Shown piece after piece: positions 46,454 through 56,780 of a DNA stretch of 64,000 nt; the stretch's first letter is position 1; each line of letters opens with the position of its first letter. Below the pieces are notes generated by a model. The model saw only the letters and a list, made by a program, of their open reading frames with translations, was not told the origin of the DNA and did not search any database. The position numbers were made by a program, and so were the translations under genes. The stretch is from Gardnerella swidsinskii. Lineage in GTDB: Bacteria > Actinomycetota > Actinomycetes > Actinomycetales > Bifidobacteriaceae. The stretch lies in the NCBI RefSeq assembly GCF_003397705.1, contig NZ_QJVB01000002.1, positions 1 through 64,000 on the forward strand. The letters are read 5' to 3'.

Positions 46454-47824
46454 TTACTTAACAGCGTTAAGCCACTGCTCTTTAGTAGCCTTTTCAGCTT
46501 CCAACTTAGCTTTACGCTTATTATCGGTTTCCTTAGCAATAGCAGCGTTAAGCTCTTCGAGTTGCGCTTCCAACTGTAAAGCAAAACTGGATTTACGAGC
46601 ATTAGCTTCAGGATCAGCCTCACGCCAAGCAGCGTCTTCAACAGCCTTAATCTTTTTATCAACGTCGTTCAAGCGAGACTCAATACGACGCATATCTTCA
46701 CGAGGAACGAAACCAATAGCATCCCATTCTTCCTGAATCTGAGACAAAGCCTTACGAGCCTTCTTAGCAGCTTCTTCATTTTCTACTGGCAACAAAGCCT
46801 CTGCTTTTACGAGCAAAGCTTCCTTCTTAGCAAGATTTTCGTGTTCTCCAGCATTAACCTTTTCACGGTCATTTTGACGAGCATGATAGAAAGCATCAGC
46901 AGCTTCGCGGAACTTAGCCCACAAAGCATCATCGTGCTGACGACCAGCATTGCCAGCTTTCTTCCAACGATCCATCAAAGCATTGAACTTCATAGAAGTT
47001 TCACGCCAATCTTTTGAATCTTTTAAGCTTTCAGCTTCTGCAATAATAGCTTCCTTAAGCTGCTTAGCAGTATTACGCACATGCTCACGTTCTTTAACCC
47101 AAGAATTGCGAGCCTGAGAGAACGCAGAACGAGCCTTTGAAAAACGCTGCCACAAAGCATCGGCATCAGACTTATTCAAATGAATAGTAGTACGCTGATG
47201 CTCCTGCCATTCGTCAAATAAAGCACGTAACTTATCGTTTAATTCACGCCAGTTTGTAGATTCATTCATTTGTGCTACTAACGATTCTGCACGTTCTACA
47301 ATATTTGTACGTTCTTTCAAAGCTTTTTCTAGAGCTTCTTTTCGAGCTTTAGAGATTGCTTCCTTCTTTTCATTACCTTTTGCAGCCAATTCGGCGTGTC
47401 GCGCACGTAAAGCAGCAATATCGCCTACGGCAGCAGGATTTTCCAATTCAGCTTTCAAAGTATTAAGCGTTTCGTCAATTTCTTTTGCTTTTACATTGGA
47501 AGCTTCCAAGCGCTTAGCGAAAAGATCAAGCTTAATCTTCAAATCAAGATAACGATGAATATAGAAAGTCAACGCTTCTTCAGGAGTGCCAGTGGAGTAT
47601 TGACCAACCTCACGCTCAGCACCGTTTTCAGTAACGTAAACAGTGCCATTTTCATCAACACGGCCAAAGGTTTTTGCGGCTTTAATATCCTCTTCACTAT
47701 AAGAAATGGTTGGTGCTTGAGCAACAACACGAGTCTTATGCGCGAAGCTTGCTGGAGATGGAGCAACTGGCTTTGGCGCGGTAGTAGTTTTAGTAGTTTC
47801 TTCAGGTTTAGTCTGTTCGGTCAC
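46454..47824 (-). CDS. DUF349-domain coiled-coil protein
   Basis: The product has 456 residues. The proline/threonine-rich N-terminus (about 1-35) is followed by a small folded part (GRVDENGTVYVTENGAEREVG). Several DUF349 helical modules come next, each with a W-R-x-x-x-x-K/R-F/L pattern (TNWRELNDKLRALFDEWQ; KDWRETSMKFNALMDRWKK), and then a long charged coiled coil. DUF349 proteins are conserved in Actinobacteria and function is not established here. It is divergent from hisS and shares the 47825-47920 promoter region. Confidence 0.88.
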   Translation of the reverse strand: MTEQTKPEETTKTTTAPKPVAPSPASFAHKTRVVAQAPTISYSEEDIKAAKTFGRVDENGTVYVTENGAEREVGQYSTGTPEEALTFYIHRYLDLKIKLDLFAKRLEASNVKAKEIDETLNTLKAELENPAAVGDIAALRARHAELAAKGNEKKEAISKARKEALEKALKERTNIVERAESLVAQMNESTNWRELNDKLRALFDEWQEHQRTTIHLNKSDADALWQRFSKARSAFSQARNSWVKEREHVRNTAKQLKEAIIAEAESLKDSKDWRETSMKFNALMDRWKKAGNAGRQHDDALWAKFREAADAFYHARQNDREKVNAGEHENLAKKEALLVKAEALLPVENEEAAKKARKALSQIQEEWDAIGFVPREDMRRIESRLNDVDKKIKAVEDAAWREADPEANARKSSFALQLEAQLEELNAAIAKETDNKRKAKLEAEKATKEQWLNAVK

Positions 47825-47920
47825 GGGACGACTCCTTACAGCAGATGCACGGTAACATTGTTACGAATAAGTATGACGGTAAGCCATGATTTTTCCGCAA
47901 CACCACCTATTATAGTGGAC

Positions 47921-49321
47921 ATGGTACAAGGCTCATCAATATCGGGTTTCCCTGAATGGCTTCCTAGTGAACGCGCTGTTGAACAGCAAGTAATTGACAC
48001 ACTAAGAGAAGTGTTTGAACTCAACGGTTTTATTGGAATTGAAACACGTGCAGTAGAACAGGGTTCAAGCTTATTAAAAAAAGGCGAAACCAGTAAAGAA
48101 ATTTATTTATTGTCGCGTTTACAAGAAGTTGGTCACGAATCCGACACTCCTGTAGAAGAACGCATTGGTTTACATTTCGATTTAACAGTTCCGCTCAGCC
48201 GTTACGTCGTTGAGCATACTGGTGATTTGACGTTCCCATTTAAGCGCTGGCAAATGCAAAAAGTTTGGCGAGGGGAGCGTCCACAAGAAGGTCGTTTCCG
48301 TGAGTTTGTACAAGCTGATATCGATGTAGTAGGAAATGGCGAATTACCTTCACACTACGAAGTTGAACTTCCACTTGTTATGGTTGAAGCTCTTGAACGT
48401 TTACGTAAGTTTGGTCTTCCTAAGGCAACTGTTCATGCTAACAATCGAAAGCTTTCTGAAGGTTTTTATCGCGGTATTGGATTAAGCGATATTGAGGGAG
48501 TTCTTCGAGAAATCGATAAGCTAGACAAAATTGGTGCTGAAGAAGTATCTAAGCTTTTGGTAAAAGAATGCGGCGCTACGGCTTCTCAAGCTGATGCATG
48601 CTTAGAATTAGCTGAACTTACTGCCGAAACAGGAGATGAGTTGAAGTCTCGTTTCGACGAATTATGCGATAAGCATAATATTTCTCGAAGCGATGATAAC
48701 GAGTCTTACGTTTTAGCTTCTCAAGGTGTTGAAACTCTTGCGATGATTGTAGACGAAGCAGCACGTATCCGTCCAGGTGCTGTTGTTGCTGATTTGAAGA
48801 TTGCTCGTGGACTTGACTACTATACTGGTTCTGTTTACGAAACTTTCCTTGACAACGCAGAATCTCTTGGTTCAATTTGCTCTGGCGGTCGTTACGATAA
48901 TTTAGTTTCACAAGGCAAGAAGAAGTATCCAGGCGTAGGACTTTCAATCGGCATGTCTCGACTGCTTTCTTATATGCTTCACACTGCAGGTGCTACTGTT
49001 TCTCGAGTTTCTCCTGCTGCAGTACTTGTTGCAGTTTGGAATGAAGAAGATCGCCCTGCATGCAATGCTATTGCTAAAACTTTACGAGATCGAGGCATTG
49101 CAGCAGATGTTGCTCCTAGCGCAGCAAAGCTTGGTAAGCAAATAAAATATGCTGACAAGCTCGGCATTCCTTATGTGTGGTTCCCTGCTGATAGCACTGA
49201 ATCAGAGTCATCTCACGATGAAGTAAAAAATATTATTACTGGCGAACAGGAAACCGCGGATGCCACGTCTTGGCAACCGGATACTGTTTATGCCCGGCAG
49301 ACAGTTTCTTGCGCTAAATAA
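47921..49321 (+). CDS. hisS: Histidyl-tRNA synthetase
   Basis: About 466 residues from the ATG at 47921, chosen because family members begin [17 protein letters not shown] shortly after the start. An in-frame ATG at 47873 would add 16 residues, and neither has a strong ribosome-binding site. Class II features: motif 2 [20 protein letters not shown], the histidine-specific [13 protein letters not shown] and a GGRYDNLV segment, then the C-terminal anticodon-binding domain ([23 protein letters not shown]). It charges tRNA-His. aspS follows 88 bp later, as in other bifidobacteria. Confidence 0.95.
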   Translation: MVQGSSISGFPEWLPSERAVEQQVIDTLREVFELNGFIGIETRAVEQGSSLLKKGETSKEIYLLSRLQEVGHESDTPVEERIGLHFDLTVPLSRYVVEHTGDLTFPFKRWQMQKVWRGERPQEGRFREFVQADIDVVGNGELPSHYEVELPLVMVEALERLRKFGLPKATVHANNRKLSEGFYRGIGLSDIEGVLREIDKLDKIGAEEVSKLLVKECGATASQADACLELAELTAETGDELKSRFDELCDKHNISRSDDNESYVLASQGVETLAMIVDEAARIRPGAVVADLKIARGLDYYTGSVYETFLDNAESLGSICSGGRYDNLVSQGKKKYPGVGLSIGMSRLLSYMLHTAGATVSRVSPAAVLVAVWNEEDRPACNAIAKTLRDRGIAADVAPSAAKLGKQIKYADKLGIPYVWFPADSTESESSHDEVKNIITGEQETADATSWQPDTVYARQTVSCAK

Positions 49322-49409
49322 TGTCTTGCAAATTTGCTTGAATATTGTGCGCAAAATCATGTCAATAGAAACAAATGAATATCAATTAGATTGTAGAGGA
49401 AGTGGACTT

Positions 49410-51206
49410 ATGAGCCAGACGGCGTATCGCACACATCATGCCGTTGAAGTGACTGAAGAATTAGTCGGGCAAAAAGTAACCATCGCTGGTTGGGTTGATC
49501 GTCGCCGCGATCATGGTGGAGTTGCCTTTGTTGATGTCCGTGATAACACAGGCTTAGTGCAAGTTGTTATTTACGATGAAGAAACTGCACGACCATTGCG
49601 TAGTGAATTCGTTGTGCAAGTGACCGGCGAAGTTCGCTTGCGCCCAGATGGCAACGAAAACGATCATTTAGCAACCGGTAAAATTGAGATTGTTGCAGAA
49701 ACTGTTACTATTCTCGCAAAGTCAGACGCTTTGCCATTCCAGGTTTCAACAGCTTTGGAAAACGAGTCCGAGAACAAGCTTCCAAGCGAAGATGTTCGTT
49801 TGAAATATCGTTACCTTGATTTGCGTCGCCCATCTATGCAGCGCAATTTGAAGCTTCGCTCTGATATGGCTAAGGCTGCCCGCCATGCTTTGGAAGACAT
49901 GAACTTTACTGAAGTTGAAACACCAACTTTCATTAAGTCAACTCCTGAAGGTGCTCGCGACTTCGTTGTTCCAGCACGATTGGTTCCAGGCTCTTGGTAC
50001 GCACTTCCACAGTCTCCTCAGCTTCTAAAGCAGTTGCTCATGGTTTCTGGCGTCGAGCGCTACTATCAGCTTGCTCGTTGCTATCGCGACGAAGACTTCC
50101 GTGCAGATCGTCAGCCTGAGTTCACTCAGCTTGATATGGAAATGAGCTTTGCAAGTCAGGAAGACGTTATGGCTATGGCAGAGCGCGTTATTGCCGCTAT
50201 TTGGAAGGAAGCCGGTCACGAGATTACTCTTCCTTTGCCTCGTATTACTTGGCAGGAAGCAATGGATAAGTATGGTTCCGATAAGCCTGATTTGCGTTTT
50301 GGAAACCCACTTATTGAGTTGACTGACTACTTTAAGAACACTCCATTCCGCGTGTTCCAAGCTTCATACGTTGGCGCTGTGCTCTTTAAGGGCGGTGCTG
50401 CAACTCCTCGTCGCCAATTTGACGCTTGGCAGGATTGGGCTAAGCAGCGCGGAGCTAAAGGTTTGGCTTACGTTGTGTTTGGTGAAGATGGCGAGTTAAA
50501 GGGTCCTGTTGCTAAGAATCTTAGTGAAGAAGAGCGCGCAGGTCTTAAGGAAGCTGTTGGAGCAGAAGATGGCGATGCAGTGTTCTTCGCAGCAGGTTCT
50601 CGCGAGTCTTCGCAGCTTTTGCTCGGCGCAGTGCGCGTTGAACTTGCTAACCGCGCAGGATTGCTTCACCCAGATGAGTTTGCTTTCACTTGGGTTGTTG
50701 ACTTCCCACTATTTAAGCGCACTGATGATCCAGATGATGACGACGTCGCCGTTGGCCACTCAAAGTGGACTTCTATGCACCATCCGTTTACAATGCCATC
50801 TGCTGATTGGATCGATAAGTTTGATAAAGATCCAGAGCACGCTATGAGCGATTCTTACGATATTGTGTGCAACGGTAATGAAATGGGCGGCGGATCCGTT
50901 CGTATTCACCGCGACGATATCCAAGACCGCGTTCTTAACGTTCTTGGAATCGACAAGGCTGAAGCTGACGAAAAGTTCGGCTTCTTGCTTGAAGCTTTCA
51001 AGTACGGTGCTCCACCTCACGCTGGTATTGCTTTGGGTTGGGATCGTACTGCTGCAATTTTGGCAGGTGCAAGCTCAATCCGCGACGTAATCGCATTCCC
51101 TAAGGCTGGCGGCGGTAGAGACCCTCTAACCGGTGCTCCTGCTCCAATTTCTGACAAGCAGCGTGCTGAAACTGGTGTTGATTATGATCCAGAAGAAGAC
51201 GAGTAA
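49410..51206 (+). CDS. aspS: Aspartyl-tRNA synthetase
   Basis: This 598-residue product starts at the ATG at 49410, after GAGGAAG. The N-terminal OB fold binds the anticodon ([26 protein letters not shown]). Class II motif 1 and motif 2 ([23 protein letters not shown]), a bacterial GAD insertion, and motif 3 [15 protein letters not shown] follow. The length and GAD domain indicate the bacterial type. A strong terminator follows at 51237. Confidence 0.97.
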   Translation: MSQTAYRTHHAVEVTEELVGQKVTIAGWVDRRRDHGGVAFVDVRDNTGLVQVVIYDEETARPLRSEFVVQVTGEVRLRPDGNENDHLATGKIEIVAETVTILAKSDALPFQVSTALENESENKLPSEDVRLKYRYLDLRRPSMQRNLKLRSDMAKAARHALEDMNFTEVETPTFIKSTPEGARDFVVPARLVPGSWYALPQSPQLLKQLLMVSGVERYYQLARCYRDEDFRADRQPEFTQLDMEMSFASQEDVMAMAERVIAAIWKEAGHEITLPLPRITWQEAMDKYGSDKPDLRFGNPLIELTDYFKNTPFRVFQASYVGAVLFKGGAATPRRQFDAWQDWAKQRGAKGLAYVVFGEDGELKGPVAKNLSEEERAGLKEAVGAEDGDAVFFAAGSRESSQLLLGAVRVELANRAGLLHPDEFAFTWVVDFPLFKRTDDPDDDDVAVGHSKWTSMHHPFTMPSADWIDKFDKDPEHAMSDSYDIVCNGNEMGGGSVRIHRDDIQDRVLNVLGIDKAEADEKFGFLLEAFKYGAPPHAGIALGWDRTAAILAGASSIRDVIAFPKAGGGRDPLTGAPAPISDKQRAETGVDYDPEEDE

Positions 51207-51236
51207 ATAAAAATACTTGTAAAAAATGTTATTGAT

Positions 51237-51281
51237 AAGCCGTTGATTGTTGATTTTATAATCACAATCAACGGCTTTTTT
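51237..51281 (+). terminator. Terminator of aspS
   Basis: AAGCCGTTGATTGT (51237-51250) pairs with ACAATCAACGGCTT (51264-51277), followed by T residues. Confidence 0.92.
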
Positions 51282-51352
51282 GTAACGTAAGAGTTACAAA
51301 ACGTAACGATAGTGATAAATAGCTGTAACACAGATTAGCTAAACTTCTTGTT

Positions 51353-52165
51353 ATGGATAAGCAAGTATCAAAGTCAAATCCAAACGCCGAGGATATGACT
51401 AATCGCACTATTTCAGTGCAAAAAGCGGCAAATCCCCTCGTAGAACTAAGTCATGTCGAAAAGCATTATGGAAAACTTCATGTGCTTAAAGACATCAATC
51501 TGACTGTTAACAAAGGCGAAGTACTAGTTATTATCGGTCCATCTGGTTCTGGTAAATCGACAATGTGTCGCACAATTAACCGTCTCGAAACTATTGATTC
51601 AGGTGACATACGTATTGACGGTGAGCCACTTCCTCAAGAAGGAAAAGAACTTGCAGCTTTGCGAGCAGAAGTTGGTATGGTATTCCAGTCCTTTAATCTT
51701 TTCGCTAACAAGACTATTTTGGAAAATGTTACTCTTGCTCCAATGAAAGTGCGCCATATGGATCAGCAAAGTGCTGAATCTCTTGCTATGGAATTGCTCA
51801 CTCGAGTCGGAGTTGATAATCAAGCAAACAAAATGCCTTCACAACTTTCCGGCGGCCAGCAGCAGCGTGTTGCAATTGCTCGAGCTCTTGCTATGCAGCC
51901 AAAAGTTATGCTTTTTGACGAGCCTACATCTGCACTAGATCCGGAAATGGTTAATGAAGTTCTTGATGTCATGGTTGAGCTTGCAAAAGAAGGCATGACT
52001 ATGATTTGTGTTACCCACGAAATGGGATTTGCACGCAAGGCAGCTGACAGAATTGTATTTATGGCAGATGGTCAAATTCTTGAACAAGGCACTCCTGAAG
52101 AATTCTTTGAACATCCAAAAACTGATCGTGCAAAAGATTTCCTTTCCAAGATTCTTACGCATTAA
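51353..52165 (+). CDS. Polar amino acid ABC transporter, ATP-binding protein
   Basis: This 270-residue GlnQ/GluA-like ATPase has Walker [10 protein letters not shown] at residues 62-70, signature LSGGQQQR, Walker B VMLFDEP and an H-loop ([10 protein letters not shown]). It powers the two permeases at 53071 and 53754 with the lipoprotein at 52236. The first ATG has no clear ribosome-binding site. An alternative ATG at 51395 (behind GAGG) would remove 14 weakly conserved residues. The glutamate/glutamine-type assignment is by similarity and the exact substrate is unknown. Confidence 0.93.
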   Translation: MDKQVSKSNPNAEDMTNRTISVQKAANPLVELSHVEKHYGKLHVLKDINLTVNKGEVLVIIGPSGSGKSTMCRTINRLETIDSGDIRIDGEPLPQEGKELAALRAEVGMVFQSFNLFANKTILENVTLAPMKVRHMDQQSAESLAMELLTRVGVDNQANKMPSQLSGGQQQRVAIARALAMQPKVMLFDEPTSALDPEMVNEVLDVMVELAKEGMTMICVTHEMGFARKAADRIVFMADGQILEQGTPEEFFEHPKTDRAKDFLSKILTH

Positions 52166-52235
52166 TCTGCTTTTTTGTTTTATCTTTCAGTAAAAATTCT
52201 GAAACTTTAAAACAGTTCTTACGAAGGGAAAAGAT

Positions 52236-53069
52236 ATGAAAATATTACAAAATCGCATTTTTCGTGCGATACTAGCGATGCTTTGTACCATATGCTGCGT
52301 TATGCCGCTTACAGCTTGCGATCGTAGCGATGGTAAAAAAGTCATACGCATTGGTATTAAATTCGATCAGCCTGGTATGGGTTTCAAAAAATCAGGAACT
52401 TACGTTGGATTCGACGTTGATGTTGCTAAGTACGTTGCCAAAAAGCTCGGCTATTCAGAAGATCAAATCGTATGGAAAGAATCACCATCTAAACAGCGTG
52501 AAACAATGCTTCAAAACGGTGATGTAGATATGATTGTTGCAACATATTCCATTACTGACGCTCGCAAGAAAATGGTTTCGTTTGCAGGACCTTACTTTAT
52601 TGCCGGTCAGGATTTGCTAATTCGAAAAGATGAGCATAAAGTAAGCGGTCCAAATGATTTGGACGGAAAGCGTTTATGCTCAGTTTCAGGCTCAACATCT
52701 GCAATTGCTATTAAGGAGCGTTACTCTTCAAAAGTACAGCTTATGCAACAGCCTGGTTATGCAGAATGTGCAACTGCATTATTCTCAGGAATTGTAGATG
52801 CTGTAACTACCGACGACATTATTCTTGCTGGTTTAGCAACCGCTTCTCGAGGTCGTTTAAAGCTTGTAAACAAGCCATTTACCGCAGAATATTACGGAAT
52901 TGGCATTAAAAAAGGAAATACAGGCTTAGCTAAGAAAATTAATGCAGCCTTAAAAGACATGATTCGTAACGGATCATGGAAAAGAGCTCTAGACGACAAT
53001 TTACGAGGCACTGGCTTTAAGCCGAACGCAAAGTATAATCCGCCAATTCCTCAAGAAGGAGAGAAGTAA
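52236..53069 (+). CDS. Amino acid ABC transporter substrate-binding lipoprotein
   Basis: This 277-residue product has a lipoprotein signal peptide: basic start, hydrophobic core, lipobox LTAC with the lipidated cysteine near residue 28. The mature domain is a solute-binding type 3 fold (GIKFDQPGMGFK, GFDVDVAKYVAKKLGY, FAGPYFIAGQDLL, GYAECATALFSGIVDAVTTDD). This pattern is typical of glutamate/aspartate binders of GluB type. It ends one base before the first permease gene. Confidence 0.93.
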   Translation: MKILQNRIFRAILAMLCTICCVMPLTACDRSDGKKVIRIGIKFDQPGMGFKKSGTYVGFDVDVAKYVAKKLGYSEDQIVWKESPSKQRETMLQNGDVDMIVATYSITDARKKMVSFAGPYFIAGQDLLIRKDEHKVSGPNDLDGKRLCSVSGSTSAIAIKERYSSKVQLMQQPGYAECATALFSGIVDAVTTDDIILAGLATASRGRLKLVNKPFTAEYYGIGIKKGNTGLAKKINAALKDMIRNGSWKRALDDNLRGTGFKPNAKYNPPIPQEGEK

Positions 53070-53070
53070 T

Positions 53071-53748
53071 ATGCAAGATTTTATGCAGCTATTTACCTCC
53101 TACAATATTCCAGGAGCATTCTTGGTTAATATTGAAATAACTTTATGGAGTGTACTTTTTTCATCAATTATTGGCGTAATTCTTGTTACTATGCGCATTT
53201 GCCCTGTTTCATCATTACGCATGATTGCTACAGTTTATGTTGAATTGTTTAAAAACATGCCACTTACCATCATTATGGTTTTCATGGTTTTAGGCGTTTA
53301 CGCTCAGCTTAAGATAGGATTCTCCTCAATTTTTGAAGTGAATTTCTTCTGGCTGGCAGTTGCTGGATTGTCGCTTTATACTGCAGCATTTGTTTGCGAA
53401 TCTTTGAGATCTGGTCTTAATACCGTACCTGTTGGTCAAGCAGAAGCTTGCCGCGCCCTTGGATTAAATTTCTTCCAATCTGCAACACAAGTAATTCTTC
53501 CACAAACTTTCTGCGGTTCAGTAGCACCATTAGGTAATACATTTATTGCTTTGCTTAAAAATTCTACAGTTGCTGCTGCAGCATCAGTTGCCACTGAGAC
53601 TTCAACAATGATGAGCGAAATGATTGAGAAACATGCAGATTTGATTGTTCCAATCTTCTTAATTTTCGCTTGCGGATACATTATGCTCATCATTCCTATC
53701 GGCATTTTGACTACTTATTTGTCAAATAAACTTGCTGTGAGAAGGTGA
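53071..53748 (+). CDS. Amino acid ABC transporter permease (first)
   Basis: This 225-residue membrane protein has five predicted helices and the HisM/GlnP-type EAA loop (QAEACRALGLNFFQSATQVILPQ). It pairs with the permease at 53754 to form the channel. Its stop overlaps the ribosome-binding site of the next gene, so the two are coupled. Confidence 0.93.
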   Translation: MQDFMQLFTSYNIPGAFLVNIEITLWSVLFSSIIGVILVTMRICPVSSLRMIATVYVELFKNMPLTIIMVFMVLGVYAQLKIGFSSIFEVNFFWLAVAGLSLYTAAFVCESLRSGLNTVPVGQAEACRALGLNFFQSATQVILPQTFCGSVAPLGNTFIALLKNSTVAAAASVATETSTMMSEMIEKHADLIVPIFLIFACGYIMLIIPIGILTTYLSNKLAVRR

Positions 53749-53753
53749 TAACA

Positions 53754-54839
53754 ATGGCTAAACAACGTGAACAATCATTATTATTCGATACTCCAGGTCC
53801 AAAAGCTCTTAAGAAAATTCGCATAGCTAATATTATTGCCGGTTGCATTTTTGTTATTTGCATTATTGCTATTCTCGTTCGTTTGAGCAATCCTCCAGAG
53901 GGAGAAAACCAACTTTCTTGGACGCTTTGGAATCCTGCACTCGAATCTGAGGCCTGGGTTGATTTTTATCTTCCTGGATTATGGATGACACTAAAAGCAT
54001 CGTTACTTGCAGTAGTTGGTTCTATTGTATTTGGCTTATTCTTCGGACTTTGCCGTTTACTACCTAATTTTATTATTCGTAGTATTTCCGCAATAGTAGT
54101 AGAATTTTGCCGCGCAGTACCAGTATTGATGCTTATGATTTTCTTGTGGAGAGCATTCGCACTTTCTGGTATGAAAGAATCATCATACTGGGCTGTTGTT
54201 TTGGCACTGATTATGTATAACGGCTCTGTTGTTGCAGAACTTGTTAGATCAGGTGTTGGCAACTTGCCAAACGGTCAAAGAGAAGCTTCACTTGCATTAG
54301 GATTGAGCGAGTACCAATCATTGACACAAATTGAAATGCCTCAGGCAATTATTGCTATGATGCCTGCAGCAGTAACTCAGCTTGTAGTTGTTTTGAAGGA
54401 TACTGCACTTGGTTCAATTATTATGTACACTGATTTGCTTCAGGAATCGCGCAGACTCGGATCAATGTACTTTAATATTTTGCAAACATTAAGCGTTGCA
54501 GCAGTAATATATTTCCTTATTTGCTTGGCATTGTCTTGGTTTGCACAATGGTTGCCATCGCACTTGAAGAATCGAACTGCCGCTCCAACAGAACCAGAGC
54601 CTGTTGCTCCAATTGCTATTATGGATCCTTCTAATGTGAACCAAATGGCAGTTGCTAGCGAAGTTAAAGAGCTTCCTTATGGCGGTACTCCACGTAAGTA
54701 TCACGTACATCATCGCGGTACGAACGCTTCTATTCACCATTGGCGCCACACTCGTTACTTGCAAGGCTACGACGAGCATCATCTAAAAACTGGCGATGAA
54801 CCGGAAGAAAATGATGACAACAATGCAGAAAATAACTAA
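53754..54839 (+). CDS. Amino acid ABC transporter permease (second), long C-tail
   Basis: About 361 residues from the ATG at 53754, with AAGGTGA 5 nt upstream; a GTG at 53745 overlaps the previous stop. EAA loop (GQREASLALGLSEYQSLTQIEMPQ). After the last helix (about residue 270) there is a tail of about 90 residues rich in proline, histidine and acidic residues, including an HHRGTNASIHHWRH stretch and a final EENDDNNAENN. The tail is unusual for this family and may be cytoplasmic. Confidence 0.9.
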   Translation: MAKQREQSLLFDTPGPKALKKIRIANIIAGCIFVICIIAILVRLSNPPEGENQLSWTLWNPALESEAWVDFYLPGLWMTLKASLLAVVGSIVFGLFFGLCRLLPNFIIRSISAIVVEFCRAVPVLMLMIFLWRAFALSGMKESSYWAVVLALIMYNGSVVAELVRSGVGNLPNGQREASLALGLSEYQSLTQIEMPQAIIAMMPAAVTQLVVVLKDTALGSIIMYTDLLQESRRLGSMYFNILQTLSVAAVIYFLICLALSWFAQWLPSHLKNRTAAPTEPEPVAPIAIMDPSNVNQMAVASEVKELPYGGTPRKYHVHHRGTNASIHHWRHTRYLQGYDEHHLKTGDEPEENDDNNAENN

Positions 54840-54878
54840 ATTTCATATTTAGTGGTGTTTAGTAGCAAATTTTCTCAT

Positions 54879-54919
54879 AAGCGCAGTCGGTATTTATTAT
54901 TGGCTGCGCTTATTATTTT
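54879..54919 (+). terminator. Terminator of the ABC transporter operon
   Basis: AAGCGCAG (54879-54886) pairs with CTGCGCTT (54904-54911), followed by ATTATTTT. Confidence 0.8.
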
Positions 54920-55048
54920 CTATCTTGCAATTTCTAACTTTGGTAGAATCATAATAGTATTTCAAAATAACCGTTAAAAGCAATATTTGCGCAGCAACGC
55001 ACAAATCGCTAAACTATTAAGGTCACATGCATACGAGGAGGCTTTTAC

Positions 55049-56488
55049 ATGGATGACGCGTTTGAGTTGTCCGCTGCAAAGATGCGCGAACAAGGCATGA
55101 GCGAAATTGCTATTGAACAATTTAAACACTTATATAATGCTTGGAATTTAGATAAATCAGGGGATAAGTCTGCGGAGTTTATTCGCGAGAGCACGGTTGA
55201 GCCTATTAAAAGCGTTCCAACTTTCCACGAAATTTACGAAACTATTGATCACGACAAAGCTGTTAACGCATTCGCAAAAACTGCTTTTATTAAATTAAAT
55301 GGCGGTTTGGGAACATCTATGGGCTTGTCTTGCGCAAAATCTTTACTACCAGTTCGTAGGCATAAAGCTCGCCAAATGCGCTTTATTGATATTATTATTG
55401 GACAAGTTCTTACAGCTCGTCAGCGATTAGGAGTTAATCTTCCGCTTATTTTCATGAATTCTTTCCGCACGTCTCATGATACTTTGCAAGTACTAAAACG
55501 CAATCGCAAGTTTGTGCAAGACAATATTCCTGTAGAAATTATTCAACATCAAGAACCAAAATTAGCAGAGGAAACTGGAGAACCGGTTTCTCACAAGGAA
55601 GATCGATCTCTTGAATGGTGTCCTCCAGGTCACGGCGATATTTTTTCAACTCTGTGGGAATCTGATTTATTGCATACTCTTAAAGAAAATGGAATTGAGT
55701 ATTTGTTTATTTCAAATTCTGACAATTTAGGTGCTAGACCGTCGCGCACTCTTGCTCAACATTTTGAAAATACTGGCGCACCTATCATGATTGAGGTTGC
55801 GAAGCGAACTCAAGCAGATCGTAAGGGCGGTCACATTGTTAGGGACGCGAAAACAGGAAGACTAATGCTACGAGAAATGACACAGGTTCATCCTGAGGAT
55901 CGTAGAAGCGCACAAAGCATTAAAAAACATCCATACTTCAACACAAATAATATTTGGGTTCGTGTAGATGCTCTAGAAAAAAAGTTAAAAGAGCACAAAG
56001 GGATTTTGCCTTTGCCTGTTATTTTTAATCACAAAACTGTTGACCCAACTGACGAAAGCAGCACTCCGGTAGTGCAATTGGAAACAGCAATGGGAGCAAT
56101 AGCTTCACTTTTCGATGACGCAATTTGCGTAGAAGTTGATCGCATGCGTTTCTTGCCTGTTAAAACAACCAATGACTTATTTATTATGCGATCAGATAGA
56201 TTCCATCTTACTGATTCATATGAAATGGAAGATGGTAACTATATATTTCCTGATATTGATTTGGATCCACGTTATTACAAAAACATCAATGATTTCAACG
56301 AAAGATTCCCATATTCTGTTCCAGCTTTAGCTGCTGCAAAATCAGTAACTATTAGGGGAGATTGGACATTTGGAAACCAAGTTTCAATGTTTGCTGACGC
56401 TGTTTTAGAAGATACAGGAGAACCAAGTTATGTGCCAAATGGAGAATTCGTGGGACCGCAAGGAATTGAACCAGACTCTTGGGTTTAA
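55049..56488 (+). CDS. UTP--glucose-1-phosphate uridylyltransferase (eukaryote-like)
   Basis: This 479-residue UDPGP-family enzyme makes UDP-glucose from UTP and glucose 1-phosphate. The nucleotide-binding LNGGLGTSMGLSCAKSLLPVR is diagnostic of the long eukaryote-type UGPase, as opposed to bacterial GalU. FISNSDNLGARPS, a KTTNDLFIMRSDRF segment and a beta-helical end follow. In bifidobacteria this type serves galactose and lacto-N-biose metabolism. GAGGAGG precedes the ATG. Monocistronic by spacing. Confidence 0.94.
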   Translation: MDDAFELSAAKMREQGMSEIAIEQFKHLYNAWNLDKSGDKSAEFIRESTVEPIKSVPTFHEIYETIDHDKAVNAFAKTAFIKLNGGLGTSMGLSCAKSLLPVRRHKARQMRFIDIIIGQVLTARQRLGVNLPLIFMNSFRTSHDTLQVLKRNRKFVQDNIPVEIIQHQEPKLAEETGEPVSHKEDRSLEWCPPGHGDIFSTLWESDLLHTLKENGIEYLFISNSDNLGARPSRTLAQHFENTGAPIMIEVAKRTQADRKGGHIVRDAKTGRLMLREMTQVHPEDRRSAQSIKKHPYFNTNNIWVRVDALEKKLKEHKGILPLPVIFNHKTVDPTDESSTPVVQLETAMGAIASLFDDAICVEVDRMRFLPVKTTNDLFIMRSDRFHLTDSYEMEDGNYIFPDIDLDPRYYKNINDFNERFPYSVPALAAAKSVTIRGDWTFGNQVSMFADAVLEDTGEPSYVPNGEFVGPQGIEPDSWV

Positions 56489-56780
56489 AGCAGATTTCTT
56501 GCAAATATGCGATTTTTATTGATAGTAAATAAAATTATCTATAAAAAATTATATGGCGTGTCGCGAAAAAATGGCGTATTTTCAACGTTGTTGATGTTCG
56601 TGTGAATAAAAAATATATAATTATTAGAAGTTTTTTAAAAAAATGTCCACACGTACCGCAAAACACCATTAAAATAGAAAAGGTGTGCGCAATATTGCAA
56701 CACAAGTTTTGCTGCATTTCGTAGTCGCTTGTATGCAAGGCGCATAAGTAAATTGATACAAACATGATACGTGAGGACTA

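Noticed and set aside
47555..47920. Longer hisS start at 47555
   Set aside because: It would overlap most of the 5' end of the divergent DUF349 gene, and the family N-terminus fits 47921.
49260..49409. Longer aspS start at 49260
   Set aside because: It overlaps the hisS 3' end; GAGGAAG and the family N-terminus support 49410.
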